Source: Wolbachia pipientis
GTDB taxonomy: Bacteria > Pseudomonadota > Alphaproteobacteria > Rickettsiales > Anaplasmataceae
Direction: 5' to 3'
Length of the DNA: 64,000 nucleotides
NCBI GenBank assembly: GCA_023052945.1
Contig: CP095495.1
Span: 1-64,000, forward strand
In this document: positions 37,946 to 48,835 of the stretch, one piece after another
How positions within the stretch are numbered: position 1 is the first letter of the stretch
How the letters are laid out: every line of letters begins with the position of its first letter
Translations under genes and position numbers: made by a program
The notes under the pieces: generated by a model
Databases searched by the model: none
The model's input: only the letters and a program-made list of their open reading frames with translations
What the model was told of the DNA's origin: nothing

Positions 37946-38234
37946 TACGCTTGGTTTTTCACTCCATTTTTTAAAGTAGTCGTAACAACTTCTCCATTTT
38001 GGAAACTCTTGTGGCAACATTCTCCACTGGCAGCAGCTTTTTAGGACGTATAGCACTCCACAAAATACATCATAAGTCTTCTTGGCTTTGTTTTTTTTCT
38101 ACAGGATTCTAGATCTGGTAAAATTATCTTAAATTTTTCACGACTTATGTCACTTGGGTATACACTTCTCATATATCTAATTTATATACATTATCTCCTT
38201 CTTTATTCCTTCTTTGAGATCATGTACAGGTTCT

Positions 38235-38461
38235 TAGGGTTGAAAAACTTAGAAAGAGCCATAAAAAAATTTTTAAATATATCTTTATATTATATATTCT
38301 TATTGGTAATAATTTGTCATCTTTTTTGTTAACTTTACTGATGTTGCCAGAAGGAACGTTGTTGCCAAATTTTGTAAAATTTATTATCCTAAGGTTTCAA
38401 GTCCTCACAGGTTTATTGGAACTATATGTACAATATGTTTATCAGTGAAAATCCGGAGAAA
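38235..38461. other. Intergenic region before ppdK
   Basis: AT-rich, with no ORF that looks real. It probably contains the ppdK promoter; no convincing -35/-10 pair was chosen. GGAG at 38454-38457 is the ppdK ribosome site. Confidence 0.4.
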
Positions 38462-41145
38462 ATGATGGGGAAAAAGTTAATACATTACTTTAGCCAGGGT
38501 AAATGCGAAGGCAATGCAGAAATGAAAAATCTGCTGGGAGGGAAGGGGGCAAATTTAGCAGAAATGTGCAATGTTGGCATTCCGGTTCCACCTGGTTTCA
38601 CAATTTCCACCTCTGTTTGTCAGGCCTACTGTCAGGATAATGAATTGTCTAACGACCTACGTAACGAGATCAAAAACTACATGGCGATGCTCGAAAATGA
38701 CATCGGTTGTAAATTTGGGGATTTAAATAACCCCTTATTAGTTTCAATACGCTCTGGTAGTGTTAGTTCAATGCCGGGCATGCTTGATACTATTTTAAAT
38801 GTTGGTTTAAATGATGAAACAGTTATTGGGCTTGCAAAAAAAAGTGGAGAACGTTTTGCCTATGATAGCTACTGCCGTTTCATCATGATGTACTCCAATG
38901 TTGTACTACAGCTTGACCATCACCTATTTCAAGATGTTGTTGATAATAAGCAGCAAAAGAGTGGAGCAAAAAGCTTAGCTGATCTTGATGTTGATGTTTT
39001 AAAGAGAATTGTTAACAATTTCAAAAGGATAGTACATGAAAAAACAGGAAAACATTTTCCGCAGAACGTTGAAGAGCAATTGTTAAACTCAGTTAATGCA
39101 GTATTTACCTCTTGGAAAAATGATAGGGCTGTTTCCTATAGAAGAATACATAATATTCCTGAAAACCTTGGAACAGCGGTCAACGTGCAAGCAATGGTTT
39201 TTGGTAATCTGAACAATAATTCTGCAACTGGTGTGATATTTACACGAAATCCTTCAACTGGAGAAAAAAGCTTTTTGGTGAGTTTTTGGTTAATGCTCAG
39301 GGTGAGGATGTGGTTTCTGGTGTTTATACTCCTATGCCAATTGACGGAGAGCAAGAAAACACCATGGAGAAGTTGCTGCCAAGTGTCTACCTGGAATTAT
39401 GCGCGGTATGTGAAAAACTTGAAAGGCATTATAAAGACATGCAGGATATCGAATTTACTGTACAGGACGGTAAATTATGGATTTTGCAGACTAGGTCTGG
39501 CAAGCGCACGGCTGAAGCTGCTATTCGCATAATAGTTGATATGGTAAACGAAGGAACGATTACAAAAGAAGAAGGAATATTGAGAATTGATCCAAAAACT
39601 TTTGACAATTTATTGCATCCAGTTCTTGACGTTAAGAGTGACCAGAAAGTAATAGGGAAGGGACTGCCAGCTTCTCCAGGGGTTGCTTCTGGATATGTAG
39701 TGTTTAGTGCAAGTGATGCTGAAAAAGCTGCAGAGCAGGGTAAAAAAGTGATTTTAGTAAGGTCAGAAACGAGTCCTGAAGATATTAATGGAATGAATAC
39801 TGCAAGTGGCATAGTAACAGCACGGGGAGGGATGACCTCACATGCTGCTGTTGTAACCCGTGGAATGGGTAAGCCATGCATTTGCAGTGTAAGTGGACTT
39901 TATATCGATAAAGATGGAACTTTCTTTTCTGTGGGGGATACAAAAGTAAATAAAGGTGAACCAATTACCATCAACGGAGGAACAGGGGAGGTTATGCTTG
40001 GCATTCTTCCTACAATTTCACCTGAATTGTCACAAGAATTCAAAACGATAATCAACTGGATAGATGAAATCAAAATGGTCAAAGTGAGAGCGAACGCTGA
40101 TACTCCAAAAGATGCAAAAATTGCAAAAGAATTCGGTGCAGAAGGTATAGGCTTATGTCGCACAGAACATATGTTTTTCGCTAGTGATAGAATCGAATTT
40201 ATTCAAAAATTGATAATAGCTGACGATGAAAATGAAAGGGCAAATGCGCTCATTAAACTAGAAGAAATGCAAAAGTCTGATTTCAAAGAAATATTTTCTA
40301 TTATGGAGGGCAGGGAAGTCACTATACGGTTGCTTGATCCACCTTTGCATGAATTTTTACCCAATGATCAGTCTACTATAGAAAAAATTGCCAAATCACT
40401 TAGTAAGTCAGTTGAGTCAGTAAAAAATAAAATAGCACAGTTATCAGAAAAGAACCCAATGCTTGGCCATCGAGGTTGTAGACTTGCTATTTCTCATCCT
40501 GAAATATATAGCATGCAGATTAGGGCAATACTTAGTGCTGCAAGTGAATTAAAGAAAGAAAAGAAGATAGAAGTGGAGCCTGAAATCATGATTCCTTTTA
40601 TCATGAGCGAGAAAGAATTTATTCTGATATGCGAGCTAGCAAAGAAAGAATCCTCTGTTATCTCAGCTGGGATCCAGACGCAGATTCCAGCGTCACGCGC
40701 TGGAATGACATCAGACAAGGCTTATTCAATTGGAACGATGATAGAACTACCAAGAGCAGCACTGATTGCTGATAAGTTAGCAAAACATGCAGAGTTTTTT
40801 AGTTTTGGCACTAATGATTTAACGCAAACAACCATGGGACTTTCAAGAGATGATTCAGTTAATTTCCTCGATTCTTATAAGGAAAGCAATATATTTGACA
40901 ATGATCCATTTGAAGTGCTGGACACCGAAGGGGTAGGGGAGTTAATCAAGATAGCCATTGAAAGAGGCAAAAAAACCCGAAAAGAAATAAAGCTGGGTAT
41001 ATGTGGAGAGCATGGAGCAGATCCAAAATCTATAGAGTTTCTCATCAAGTCAGGGGTGAATTATGTTTCATGCTCACCATATCGAGTACCGGTTGCAAAG
41101 TTAGTGGCAGCACAGTTTAGCATAAAATCTAAGTTTGTTGGGTAA
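38462..41145 (+). pseudogene. ppdK: Pyruvate phosphate dikinase, one-base frameshift; palindromic repeat read in frame
   Basis: Interconverts pyruvate + ATP + Pi and PEP + AMP + PPi; this is central in Wolbachia carbon metabolism. The N-terminal ATP-grasp part (LLGGKGANLAEMCNVGIPVP; RSGSVSSMPGMLDTILNVG) runs to GVIFTRNPSTGEKSF. A T5 run (39272-39276, six expected) then breaks the frame. The next frame continues with VNAQGEDVVSGVYTPMPI, the phospho-His loop TARGGMTSHAAVVTRGMGKPC (21 residues; core GGMTSHAAVV), and the PEP-binding GTMIELPRAAL and GICGEHGADP. At about 40665-40712 a palindromic element adds AGIQTQIPASRAGMTSD. Start 38462 or 38465 is supported by GGAG upstream. Confidence 0.95.
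40665..40712 (+). repeat. Palindromic repeat inside ppdK, in frame
   Basis: GGGATCCAGACGC followed by ATTCCAGCGTCACGCGCTGG and AATGACAT. The stem is ATTCCAGCG/CGCTGGAAT. Related units are at 19004-19040 and 49443-49460, outside genes. It is translated as about 16 residues between ESSVIS and KAYSIGTMIE. The reading frame stays open through it. Confidence 0.82.
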
Positions 41146-41209
41146 GTGAGAAATATAGCGATAATATAACCACTGGTGACTTTCCTCACTTAGACAACTG
41201 TGTCAAGCA

Positions 41210-41990
41210 CTGGCTACTTAACCGTCATACCGCCGCGGTATCTCTTAGCCGCTAACAAGTAGCGGAATGACGATTGTCAGGCCAGTGCCCAGACACTGGT
41301 TCACTCTATAATGGCAGTGCCTCTATGATGTAAGGAATCCAGTTTTTATGCAATCTCATCAAGAACGTTGTGTTTTAGCGTAAGGTTGGCTACTGTTTAC
41401 ACTCACTAACTTAGCTGGATCCCAGTGTCTGAGCATTGGGATGACACCTGTAGCCCTACGTCATACCGCCGCGGTATCTCTTAACATAGATCCCGCTAAC
41501 ACGTAGCGGGATGACGATTGTCGTTTAGCCATAAATATTAAGAAATTTACCAAACGAAAAAAAAGGCAAAAGAAGCCCCATGGTTAACTAGTTATTTATA
41601 TGTACTTCAAAATATTGGCGTTTTTTTATTCTAAATGCTTAATAACCGCGATTCAGCCGCTTTTAAATGCGACTAACCTAAATTATAAACATTAAGAAAT
41701 TTACTAAGTGGAAAAAAAGGCAAAGAAACCCTAGGGTAGCTAGTATTCAAATTCTCCCTTGTCTATTTGACGTCTTTTACTGTCTTAAACGCTTTATAAG
41801 CGCGTTTCAGCTTATATAGGTAGAAACCTAGAAGTTTTATAAAGACATGAGGTGCACATAGTGCAAAAAATTAAGCATGATTTACGCCAAATACATTAAG
41901 TTTTTTTGTCATTAATCCACTGCAGAGATTGCGAAGATAAATAGCTTCACTTTCATGATAAGGGGGCTGGCGAAGCTTGTCAAGTAATTC
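41210..41990. repeat. Left arm of a ~750-bp imperfect inverted repeat
   Basis: Palindromic units (ATACCGCCGCGGTATCTC, CCGCTAACAAGTAGCGG, CTGGATCCCAGTG) at 41221-41520 are followed by two tandem units of about 180 bases, each starting AAGAAATTTAC, AAAAAAGGCAAA, GAAGCCC/AAACCC. The end is CTGCAGAGATTGCGAAG and CATGATAAGGGGGCTGGC at 41924-41985. The same order is found reversed at 48838-49610. No gene was recognised in the arm. The stretch 41146-41209 holds nothing notable. Confidence 0.82.
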
Positions 41991-42020
41991 CGTTCCTTAT
42001 GGGTAAAAAAAAGAGAAACT

Positions 42021-43331
42021 CTAAGTTGCAGCCGCACAACATTTCTCTTTTCTGCTGTTGACGATTATTTCGCCTATTGTAACTGCTGCTAGAATAAAGC
42101 AATAATATACTTTTGTTAATAAAGAAACAGGTGATACAGAAGCTATACTTCCTGCTAGCAATAGTTGGGAACCATAAGGTAAGATGCCTTTTGTAGCACA
42201 AGCAAAAACATCTAATAAGTATGCGCTGCGGTGTGGCGCAATACTGTGTTTTTGTGCAAGCCTTTTTGCAATACCACCACCTAGTAAAATAGCAATGGTA
42301 TTATTGGCAACTAAGGTAGTAAACATAGACGCAATTCCTGCTATCACAAATTCAGCTTTAGTTTTTGTGATATTGCTTTCATCGATAAGTTTATGCAACG
42401 CTTTTTGACCTTGTTTGTACATTATATGGCTCAAACCACCAACAAATAGCGCAAATATCACTATTTCCGTTACTTTTTTGAAACCGTCATACACGTCATG
42501 AGGAAATTGAATGATAGCATAGTCAAAAAAAGCTATTCCTAGCACACCAGCAATAATTATGTTTACAGTTATTGTTACTAAAGTGGTGACTTCAAGCAGC
42601 CCCATGATTATTAAAGAAATATAAGGAATAATTTTTATTATAGAATAATAATCTAAATTTGATATAGAAATAATTTTTGTACTACTTGAAATCACTGCCA
42701 GATAGGTGAGTGTTATAATACCTGCAGTAAATGCAACCTTAGAGTTTATTTTAAGTTTATCTTTTGCTGAAGCTCCCTGTGAAGAAACAGATGCAATGGT
42801 GGTATCAGATATCATCGAAAGGTTATCGCCAAACACGGCACCACCTACCACAGCTGCAGTTCCTATTTCAAGGCCAAAAGCTCCACTTTTTGCCAGATTA
42901 ACAGCTATAGGTACCATCAGCACAACAACTCCCATAGATGTGCCAATTGCAGTTGAAATAAAAGCAGAAGCCAAAAATACTCCTGGCAGCAGTAATCTTG
43001 CTGGAAGAAAATTAAGAATTAAATTAGCAACAGTGTCTGCGCTACCAATTGATTGAGTAACCGCAGAAAATGCTCCAGAAAATAGAAAAATTAAACACAT
43101 AGTAAGAGTGCTTTTGTCACCCATGCCCTCGATAACAGTATCGATGTTATGCTGAATTTTATTTGTACCACGTGAGACAGCAAAAAATAGTGCTGGTAAT
43201 AAGCAGATTACTGGTGAAACCTGATGAAGTGGATTATCAGTTCCGATAAAAGAAAAATAAGCACCACTTCCCAGGTACAAGATTAAAAAAATAATCAAAG
43301 GGATAAAAGCCATCATTTTACTGTATCTCAA
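42021..43331 (-). CDS. NhaC-type Na+/H+ antiporter
   Basis: A 436-aa inner-membrane protein with about 11 hydrophobic segments. Family traits are SAFISTAIGTSMGVVVLMVP, then AAVVGGAVFGDNLSMISDTT, the signature GxxFGDNxSPISDTT region of NhaC/ArsB-like carriers, and MFTTLVANNTIAILLGGGIA. It could also exchange a carboxylate, as some NhaC relatives do (malate/lactate). Intact. It is the left gene of the block between the inverted repeats. Confidence 0.85.
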   Translation of the reverse strand: MRYSKMMAFIPLIIFLILYLGSGAYFSFIGTDNPLHQVSPVICLLPALFFAVSRGTNKIQHNIDTVIEGMGDKSTLTMCLIFLFSGAFSAVTQSIGSADTVANLILNFLPARLLLPGVFLASAFISTAIGTSMGVVVLMVPIAVNLAKSGAFGLEIGTAAVVGGAVFGDNLSMISDTTIASVSSQGASAKDKLKINSKVAFTAGIITLTYLAVISSSTKIISISNLDYYSIIKIIPYISLIIMGLLEVTTLVTITVNIIIAGVLGIAFFDYAIIQFPHDVYDGFKKVTEIVIFALFVGGLSHIMYKQGQKALHKLIDESNITKTKAEFVIAGIASMFTTLVANNTIAILLGGGIAKRLAQKHSIAPHRSAYLLDVFACATKGILPYGSQLLLAGSIASVSPVSLLTKVYYCFILAAVTIGEIIVNSRKEKCCAAAT

Positions 43332-43530
43332 ACTTATAACTATAACTAATTAAGTGGTTTTAAGCAAGTTTGGTTTTCACTAGTTTTGCAGAAAGTTGAC
43401 AGCAGAGTTTTAAACTTCATATTTAATCTACTAAATAAATAGCACATGTAGCCGAAGGGTTTATATCTTGTGCTATACTTTATTTTATGTCATGCAAACA
43501 GTTGATATTAGCATACATCCAAGTAAAGTA
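43332..43530. promoter_or_regulatory. Divergent intergenic region
   Basis: 200 bases between the antiporter (minus) and the pseudouridine synthase (plus). It should hold both promoters. A TATACTTTATTTT stretch near 43480 is a candidate -10 for the right gene; not certain. Confidence 0.35.
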
Positions 43531-44451
43531 ATGGAGAATATAAAAACCATATCAGTAAAAGACGATAACGTTAGGCTGGATAGGTACATCAGAAGAATCT
43601 TTCCTGATCTAAAGCAATCTGTAATTGAAAAATCTTTAAGGAAAGGGTTAATCGAAGTTGATGATTGCAAAGCAAAGTCTAGTGATAGAGTAAATTCTGG
43701 ACAAACTATAACGCTGAAGCACTTGAATTATATTGAGAATGCTAATTCTGATCGCAAATATAATGAAAAGTTAGTGAATCTACTAAGAGAGAACACATTA
43801 TATGAAGACGAATATATACTAGCTATAAACAAACCCGCAGGGGTCATTGTTCAAGGTGGCGTAAAAGTAAAGATTAGCATTAGTGATTTGCTTGACCAAA
43901 TAAGAGAGGGAGAAATATTTAAAATTGTCCATAGACTAGATAGAGATACGAGCGGAGTGATAATATTCGCACGCAATGCTAGTGTTGCCAGATACCTTAT
44001 GGAGGAATTTAAAGGACGGAGGGTAAAAAAAACTTATTTAGCATTAACTTCTGGCATGCCAAGCAAGGATAGTGGAATAATAGATTATCCGTTGGTGAAA
44101 AAATATATTTCTGGTCAAGAAAAAGTGGTCGTTGATGAAGGCTCACCTCAAAGTGCCACTACGCATTTTTCAATTATAGCAAGGTTAAAACATAATGTTG
44201 CTTATTTAAAATTACAACCAATTACCGGCAGGACCCATCAGTTACGTGCACATTTAGCTCATATAAATTGCCCTATTCTTGGTGACGGTAAATACGGTGG
44301 TAAAAAAGCTTTTATTAATGGGGTAGCAAATAAAATTCACCTTCATTCGCATTCTTTATCTTTAAAATTACCAAGCAATAAAGAAATCACTATTACCGCT
44401 CCTATCCCTAAGCACATTGAAAAGTCTATTGAAGTGCTATTTTTCGACTGA
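43531..44451 (+). CDS. rluC: Large-subunit rRNA pseudouridine synthase, RluC/RluD type
   Basis: Isomerises uridines in 23S rRNA. N-terminal S4 RNA-binding domain (DDNVRLDRYIRRIFPDLKQS; KGLIEVDDCKAKSSDRVNSG), then the synthase core with the catalytic Asp in VHRLDRDTSGVIIFARN, KTYLALTSG and PITGRTHQLRAHLAHI. The frame is open from 43468, but the family start fits ATG 43531 (MENIKTISV). RluC versus RluD cannot be decided here. Confidence 0.9.
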   Translation: MENIKTISVKDDNVRLDRYIRRIFPDLKQSVIEKSLRKGLIEVDDCKAKSSDRVNSGQTITLKHLNYIENANSDRKYNEKLVNLLRENTLYEDEYILAINKPAGVIVQGGVKVKISISDLLDQIREGEIFKIVHRLDRDTSGVIIFARNASVARYLMEEFKGRRVKKTYLALTSGMPSKDSGIIDYPLVKKYISGQEKVVVDEGSPQSATTHFSIIARLKHNVAYLKLQPITGRTHQLRAHLAHINCPILGDGKYGGKKAFINGVANKIHLHSHSLSLKLPSNKEITITAPIPKHIEKSIEVLFFD

Positions 44452-44458
44452 AACGATT

Positions 44459-45721
44459 TCACCAATCAACTTTTCTGTCTTTGGCTTTGATTTGAAGCAC
44501 AGATATTAGGCTAATTAATGCGCAGGCAGTAAGATAAATGCCTGCTGCAAATTTCGTTTCAGTTTTTTCTATAAGCCACATGCATATGGATGGAGAAAGG
44601 CCACCGAAAATTCCTGCGGATATATTATGTGCTAGGCTAAAACCTGTGCACCTAACTTTTGTTGGAAACAACTCACAGACAAGAGAATTATATATTCCAA
44701 AAGATGCACCTATCGGTACGCTTATCAATAGAAAAGTGAGCGTTACAATATAGTGGTTATCATATGATAATAGCGAAAGTGCCGGCAAACCGGCGCAAGT
44801 TAAAGCTACTAATGTAGGAATCATTACATTTTTTCTTCCAACTTTATCAGACAGTATTGCAAACAGCACTGCAGACGCTCCAAATGTAATTTCAACTATA
44901 ATCCTTACTACATTTTTAATATTGATGCCTGAGAGAATAAGTTCTTTTACAGATATGTTGTAGAACATGATTGCTGAATAAACGATTGCATTTTGGGCTA
45001 TACCAAGTCCAATTGCTATCACAAATGCTTTTTTATAGTCCCTGATTAATTCTAAAAATGGAGAATGAGATAAGTTTTTATTTTGATCGTGCACTTTATA
45101 TGCTAAGCTCTCTTGCATTATATATCTTGTTAAAAAGCCTATTATGCCCATAATAGAGCAGAAATAGAAGGGCAATCTCCAGCCCCAAATTTCATAATTT
45201 TCACCTGTGAGTTTTTTACAAATAGCTATCATTACAAAACATATAATAGAACCAAGCGCGCCGCTAAAAGGCTTCATACTCCCTAAAAAACCTAGATTTT
45301 TTTTATCGCTTGAATGCTCTATTAAAAAGGCTGAGTTGATACTCGTTTCTCCACCTGCTGCCATTCCTTGCATGATTCTACATAATAGAAGTAGTATAGA
45401 AGAAAATATTCCTATTTCTTTATAGCCAGGTATAACTCCAATTACAGTAGATGGTATTGAAACTAATATCACTGAAGTAAGTAAAACTTTCCTTCTACCA
45501 GATTTATCTCCAATGTAGCCAAAAATGAATGCACCAAGTGGTCTAAATCCAAAGCCAACTGCGAAAGTACCAAGAAATTTGATTGTGCTTAAGTAATCAC
45601 TTTCTGATGGAAAAAAAATGCTACTTATTGTGTGTGTTAAGGCCCCAAAAAGAGTTATTTCATACCATACAATCATGTTGCAGATTATGCCTGACAGTAT
45701 TGCTTTTTGAATGTTATTCAT
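44459..45721 (-). CDS. MFS transporter, ProP-like
   Basis: A 420-aa protein with 12 hydrophobic segments. The MFS motif [14 protein letters not shown] lies between helices 2 and 3, and a second [15 protein letters not shown] lies between 8 and 9. [13 protein letters not shown] and [20 protein letters not shown] are like the metabolite:H+ symporter (ProP/ShiA) subgroup. Start ATG overlaps the aspS stop (ATGAATAA), so it is translationally coupled to aspS. It is convergent with rluC, seven bases apart. Substrate unknown. Confidence 0.88.
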   Translation of the reverse strand: MNNIQKAILSGIICNMIVWYEITLFGALTHTISSIFFPSESDYLSTIKFLGTFAVGFGFRPLGAFIFGYIGDKSGRRKVLLTSVILVSIPSTVIGVIPGYKEIGIFSSILLLLCRIMQGMAAGGETSINSAFLIEHSSDKKNLGFLGSMKPFSGALGSIICFVMIAICKKLTGENYEIWGWRLPFYFCSIMGIIGFLTRYIMQESLAYKVHDQNKNLSHSPFLELIRDYKKAFVIAIGLGIAQNAIVYSAIMFYNISVKELILSGINIKNVVRIIVEITFGASAVLFAILSDKVGRKNVMIPTLVALTCAGLPALSLLSYDNHYIVTLTFLLISVPIGASFGIYNSLVCELFPTKVRCTGFSLAHNISAGIFGGLSPSICMWLIEKTETKFAAGIYLTACALISLISVLQIKAKDRKVDW

Positions 45722-47555
45722 GGTTTTTCAGTTTAATATAATCTAGTGTACTGCAGTCAATAACCTGCAAGGATAATTCACGTAAATGTCTATTGTCCAC
45801 CTTGGAAGGAGCACCCATTAGAACATCTTCACCTTGCTGGTTCATAGGAAAACAGATTACTTCACGAATATTTGGCTCATCAGCAAGCAGCATAACCATT
45901 CTATCAACTCCTGGTGCTATACCGCCGTGAGGAGGAACGCCAAACCTGAATGCACGTACGAGTGCGCCGAATTTTGTATCGACTTCTCCCCGGCTATAAC
46001 CTGCAATGGCAAAGGCCTTATACATGATATCCAGCTTGTTATTACGAATCGCTCCGCTTGACAGTTCTATTCCATTACAAACGAGATCATATTGGTAAGC
46101 AAGGATATCGAGTGGATTCTTTTCCTCTAAATCTTTCAGACCACCGTGTGGCATAGAAAATGGATTATGAAAGAAATCGATTTTTTTACTTTTATCGTCA
46201 TATACAAAATAGGGAAAATCAATAACCCAACAGAACTTGAAGATATTATCATCTATAAGACTGAGTTCTGACCCTAAAAGAGTGCGCACTTTTCCTGCAA
46301 TTGTTGCTGCCTCATTCTCTTTGTCAGAAGCAAAAAACACACTATCTCCAGGTCCTACATTCGTTACTTCTCTTATGTGATTTAGCCTATTGTCATCGAG
46401 GAATTTAGCAATTGGGCCTTTCGCAGTACCATCTTTATCAAACGTTATATATCCAAGACCCTTAGCACCGAATTCTTTTTGCGCATGTTCTATCTTTTTA
46501 TCAAAGAAGCTGCGTGGTTCCTCTGCTGTCTTAGGTGCAGGGATGGCTCTGACTACCATACCACGCTCAATATTGCTTTTGAAAATATTGAACCCTGAAT
46601 CACGGAAAATTTCTGTAACATCGCTGATTAATAGTGGATTGCGCAAATCTGGCTTGTCAGAACCATACTTAAGCATTGCCTCTTTGTATGTAATGCGTGG
46701 AAAATCTTTATCGACAGACTTACGAGAAAATTTAGCAAACACTTTATATAAGGTAGACTCAATAATCTGAAAGATGTCTTCTTGAGTCACAAAAGACATT
46801 TCAAGATCTAGCTGATAAAACTCTCCCGGAGAACGGTCAGCCCTTGCGTCTTCGTCACGGAAACACGGTGCAATTTGAAAATATTTATCAAACCCTGAAA
46901 CCATGAGCAATTGCTTAAAAATCTGTGGAGCTTGCGGCAATGCATAGAATTTACCAGGATTTAGTCTGCTTGGCACTAGGTAGTCGCGTGCTCCTTCAGG
47001 AGAGGAAGCAGTGAGTATTGGAGTTTGAATCTCTAAAAATCCTCGCTCTATCATGAGCTTGCGGAGCTCTGCAATAATTTGTGAGCGCAAAATAATATTG
47101 TTGCGGGCTTTTTCACGTCTTAAGTCAAGAAATCGATATTTAAATCTCATGTTTTCTGGGTATTCTTGCTCGCCGGTAATGCTTGCCAACATACTTCTTT
47201 CTTCTTTTGCTATTTCTTCATCAAGGTGGAACTCAACTTCCGACTCAACGTGTAAATTGCTAACTACAACCTCAATTTTCCCGGTTGCGATAGAGCTGTT
47301 TACCGTATCTTCAGTTCTAGCTTCAACTAACCCTGTAACAGTAATCACACTTTCTGATTTTAAATTTGAAATTTCATTAAAAAAGTCCTTGTCATTATTG
47401 AACACTAGCTGAGTAATCCCATGAAAATCTCTTAAATCAACAAAGATTAGGTTACCGTGATCGCGCTTACGGTATAACCATCCAGAGAGGGTAACTTCCT
47501 TTCCTACATCATTCTTCCTTAATTCATTACACGTGTGAGTTTTATAGCAGTTCAT
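45714..47555 (-). CDS. aspS: Aspartyl-tRNA synthetase, bacterial type
   Basis: A 613-aa class IIb synthetase. OB-fold anticodon domain ([20 protein letters not shown]), class II motif 2 in [19 protein letters not shown], the bacterial GAD insertion (about residues 290-410), and motif 3 [18 protein letters not shown]. The frame is open to 47618, but homologues start at [12 protein letters not shown] at 47555. In alpha-proteobacteria it is often non-discriminating (Asp and Asn). Coupled to the MFS gene downstream. Confidence 0.97.
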   Translation of the reverse strand: MNCYKTHTCNELRKNDVGKEVTLSGWLYRKRDHGNLIFVDLRDFHGITQLVFNNDKDFFNEISNLKSESVITVTGLVEARTEDTVNSSIATGKIEVVVSNLHVESEVEFHLDEEIAKEERSMLASITGEQEYPENMRFKYRFLDLRREKARNNIILRSQIIAELRKLMIERGFLEIQTPILTASSPEGARDYLVPSRLNPGKFYALPQAPQIFKQLLMVSGFDKYFQIAPCFRDEDARADRSPGEFYQLDLEMSFVTQEDIFQIIESTLYKVFAKFSRKSVDKDFPRITYKEAMLKYGSDKPDLRNPLLISDVTEIFRDSGFNIFKSNIERGMVVRAIPAPKTAEEPRSFFDKKIEHAQKEFGAKGLGYITFDKDGTAKGPIAKFLDDNRLNHIREVTNVGPGDSVFFASDKENEAATIAGKVRTLLGSELSLIDDNIFKFCWVIDFPYFVYDDKSKKIDFFHNPFSMPHGGLKDLEEKNPLDILAYQYDLVCNGIELSSGAIRNNKLDIMYKAFAIAGYSRGEVDTKFGALVRAFRFGVPPHGGIAPGVDRMVMLLADEPNIREVICFPMNQQGEDVLMGAPSKVDNRHLRELSLQVIDCSTLDYIKLKNHE

Positions 47556-47688
47556 ATTTGTTTCACTTCTAAATTCTTTAAGAAGTATAGAAATAAACCT
47601 TACTGCATACAAGCCCATTCGTCAGATATTTGTCCAATTTTCAAAATAGGGTAGTGTTGCTTTTATGCTGTCTTCACTCACACAAAAA

Positions 47689-47717
47689 TTGCACAATTTC
47701 TATAATTATGGTATAAT
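47689..47717 (+). promoter_or_regulatory. Sigma-70 type promoter for the 47752-48831 operon
   Basis: TTGCAC at 47689-47694 and TATAAT at 47712-47717 with a 17-base spacer, 34 bases before the ATG at 47752. This is a near-consensus pair in the gap after the divergent aspS. Confidence 0.7.
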
Positions 47718-47751
47718 AGTAAGGGTATTTTTAATGAATTAGATACAGGAA

Positions 47752-48183
47752 ATGCCACTTGCACAGATCATAATATATAGCATAACGTTACTTGCTGTCG
47801 CTGTAGTATTTCTCTTTTTGAGAAAAATATACAAAAATCGCATTAGAAAAATCATATTTCCTAGAAAAGTTTTTAAAGAAGAGTGGGAAGAAGACAGAAA
47901 ATTCAATGAATTATATCAAAAAAATAAGCAAAAAGAGTTGCTGAAACAACAAGAAACGCTACGCGAGAAACAAAAAGATGTGCAAGTTTATAAAGAAGAT
48001 TCAGAAATAGTTGACATAGCAAAACCGGTAGGTAAATGGACAAAGATGGTTATGATGGGTAATGGTTTAATGCAGCGTTTTGCACAATTAATACATAGAG
48101 AAGGCGGACAGAAAGGATTTTGGGAGCTGTTTGTAAAAGCTCAGGCTTCAACTCAAGGTAAACATAAGGGGAAGGGCAGATAA
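47752..48183 (+). CDS. 143-aa membrane-anchored unknown protein
   Basis: One N-terminal membrane span (residues 5-24, IIIYSITLLAVAVVFLFLRK) followed by a basic, helical cytosolic part with a coiled-coil-like stretch (FNELYQKNKQKELLKQQETL). It ends in a Gly/Lys-rich tail. It is four bases upstream of ccmA and shares its promoter. Not recognised; its link to ccmA suggests no clear job. Confidence 0.72.
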   Translation: MPLAQIIIYSITLLAVAVVFLFLRKIYKNRIRKIIFPRKVFKEEWEEDRKFNELYQKNKQKELLKQQETLREKQKDVQVYKEDSEIVDIAKPVGKWTKMVMMGNGLMQRFAQLIHREGGQKGFWELFVKAQASTQGKHKGKGR

Positions 48184-48186
48184 TTC

Positions 48187-48831
48187 ATGCTCGAATGTGA
48201 AAATTTATCCTGCGCTCGTAATAACAAAGTATTATTTAAACATCTCGGTTTTAAAGCTGAGCCAAAATCAAAGATTCTAATCACTGGTCCAAATGGTAGT
48301 GGTAAAACCAGCTTAATTAGAAGTTTATCTGGACTTTTACCGCCGGTATCAGGCAATATAAGGTACTGCGGAAAAGACATATATGATGATCCAAAATCCT
48401 ATATACCTTCTATGGTCTATATAGGCCATAAGAATGCCTGCAAGGATAGCTTAACTGTTACTCAAAACATAGAATTCTGGGCAGGAATACGAAATACTAG
48501 AGAACTGATTGTGGCAGCTATTTGTTGCTTGAAATTGCAATCTGTACTTAATATTAGATATGGCAAACTTTCTGCAGGCTGGAAAAGAAGAGTTGCGCTT
48601 GCTCGCCTCTTGATTTCTAATGCAAACGTTTGGCTGATAGATGAACCATTTTGTAATCTTGATAGTGCAATGTGTGAATTAGTGCTGAACCTAATCTCAA
48701 TACGCTCTGAGCAAAATGGTATAGTAATTATTACAGGGCATAGCTCTACAGAGCAATTGTGTGATTTTACAACGATTGATATACGCGATTTCAATAGACT
48801 TCTTGCATATGCTACAACTGTCATTCAGTAG
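48187..48831 (+). CDS. ccmA: Heme exporter ATP-binding protein CcmA, C-terminus altered by a repeat
   Basis: A 214-aa ABC ATPase of cytochrome c maturation (CcmAB-CD). Walker A GPNGSGKTSLIRSLSGLLPP, ABC signature LSAGWKRRVALARLL, Walker B VWLIDEPFCNLD, and H-loop TGHSS. The last ten or so residues (LLAYATTVIQ) are coded by a repeat that contains AATAGACTTCTTGCATA, also present near 25066. So the natural C-terminus has been replaced, but the ATPase core is whole. Confidence 0.93.
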   Translation: MLECENLSCARNNKVLFKHLGFKAEPKSKILITGPNGSGKTSLIRSLSGLLPPVSGNIRYCGKDIYDDPKSYIPSMVYIGHKNACKDSLTVTQNIEFWAGIRNTRELIVAAICCLKLQSVLNIRYGKLSAGWKRRVALARLLISNANVWLIDEPFCNLDSAMCELVLNLISIRSEQNGIVIITGHSSTEQLCDFTTIDIRDFNRLLAYATTVIQ

Positions 48832-48835
48832 AAAC

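Larger units (their letters stand above)
36683..38234 (-). mobile_element. IS5-family element B, second copy, truncated and split by element A
   Basis: The minus strand repeats the sequence of 25676-26260: outer end AGAACCTGTACATGATCT at 38234, transposase start MRSVYPSDISREK, later WSEKPSVDK. At 36990-37945 it is interrupted by IS element A. It stops near 36683, equivalent to base 26262 of copy 1, so the transposase C-terminus and inner end are missing. Copy 1 gives the empty target site for the inserted element. Confidence 0.88.
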
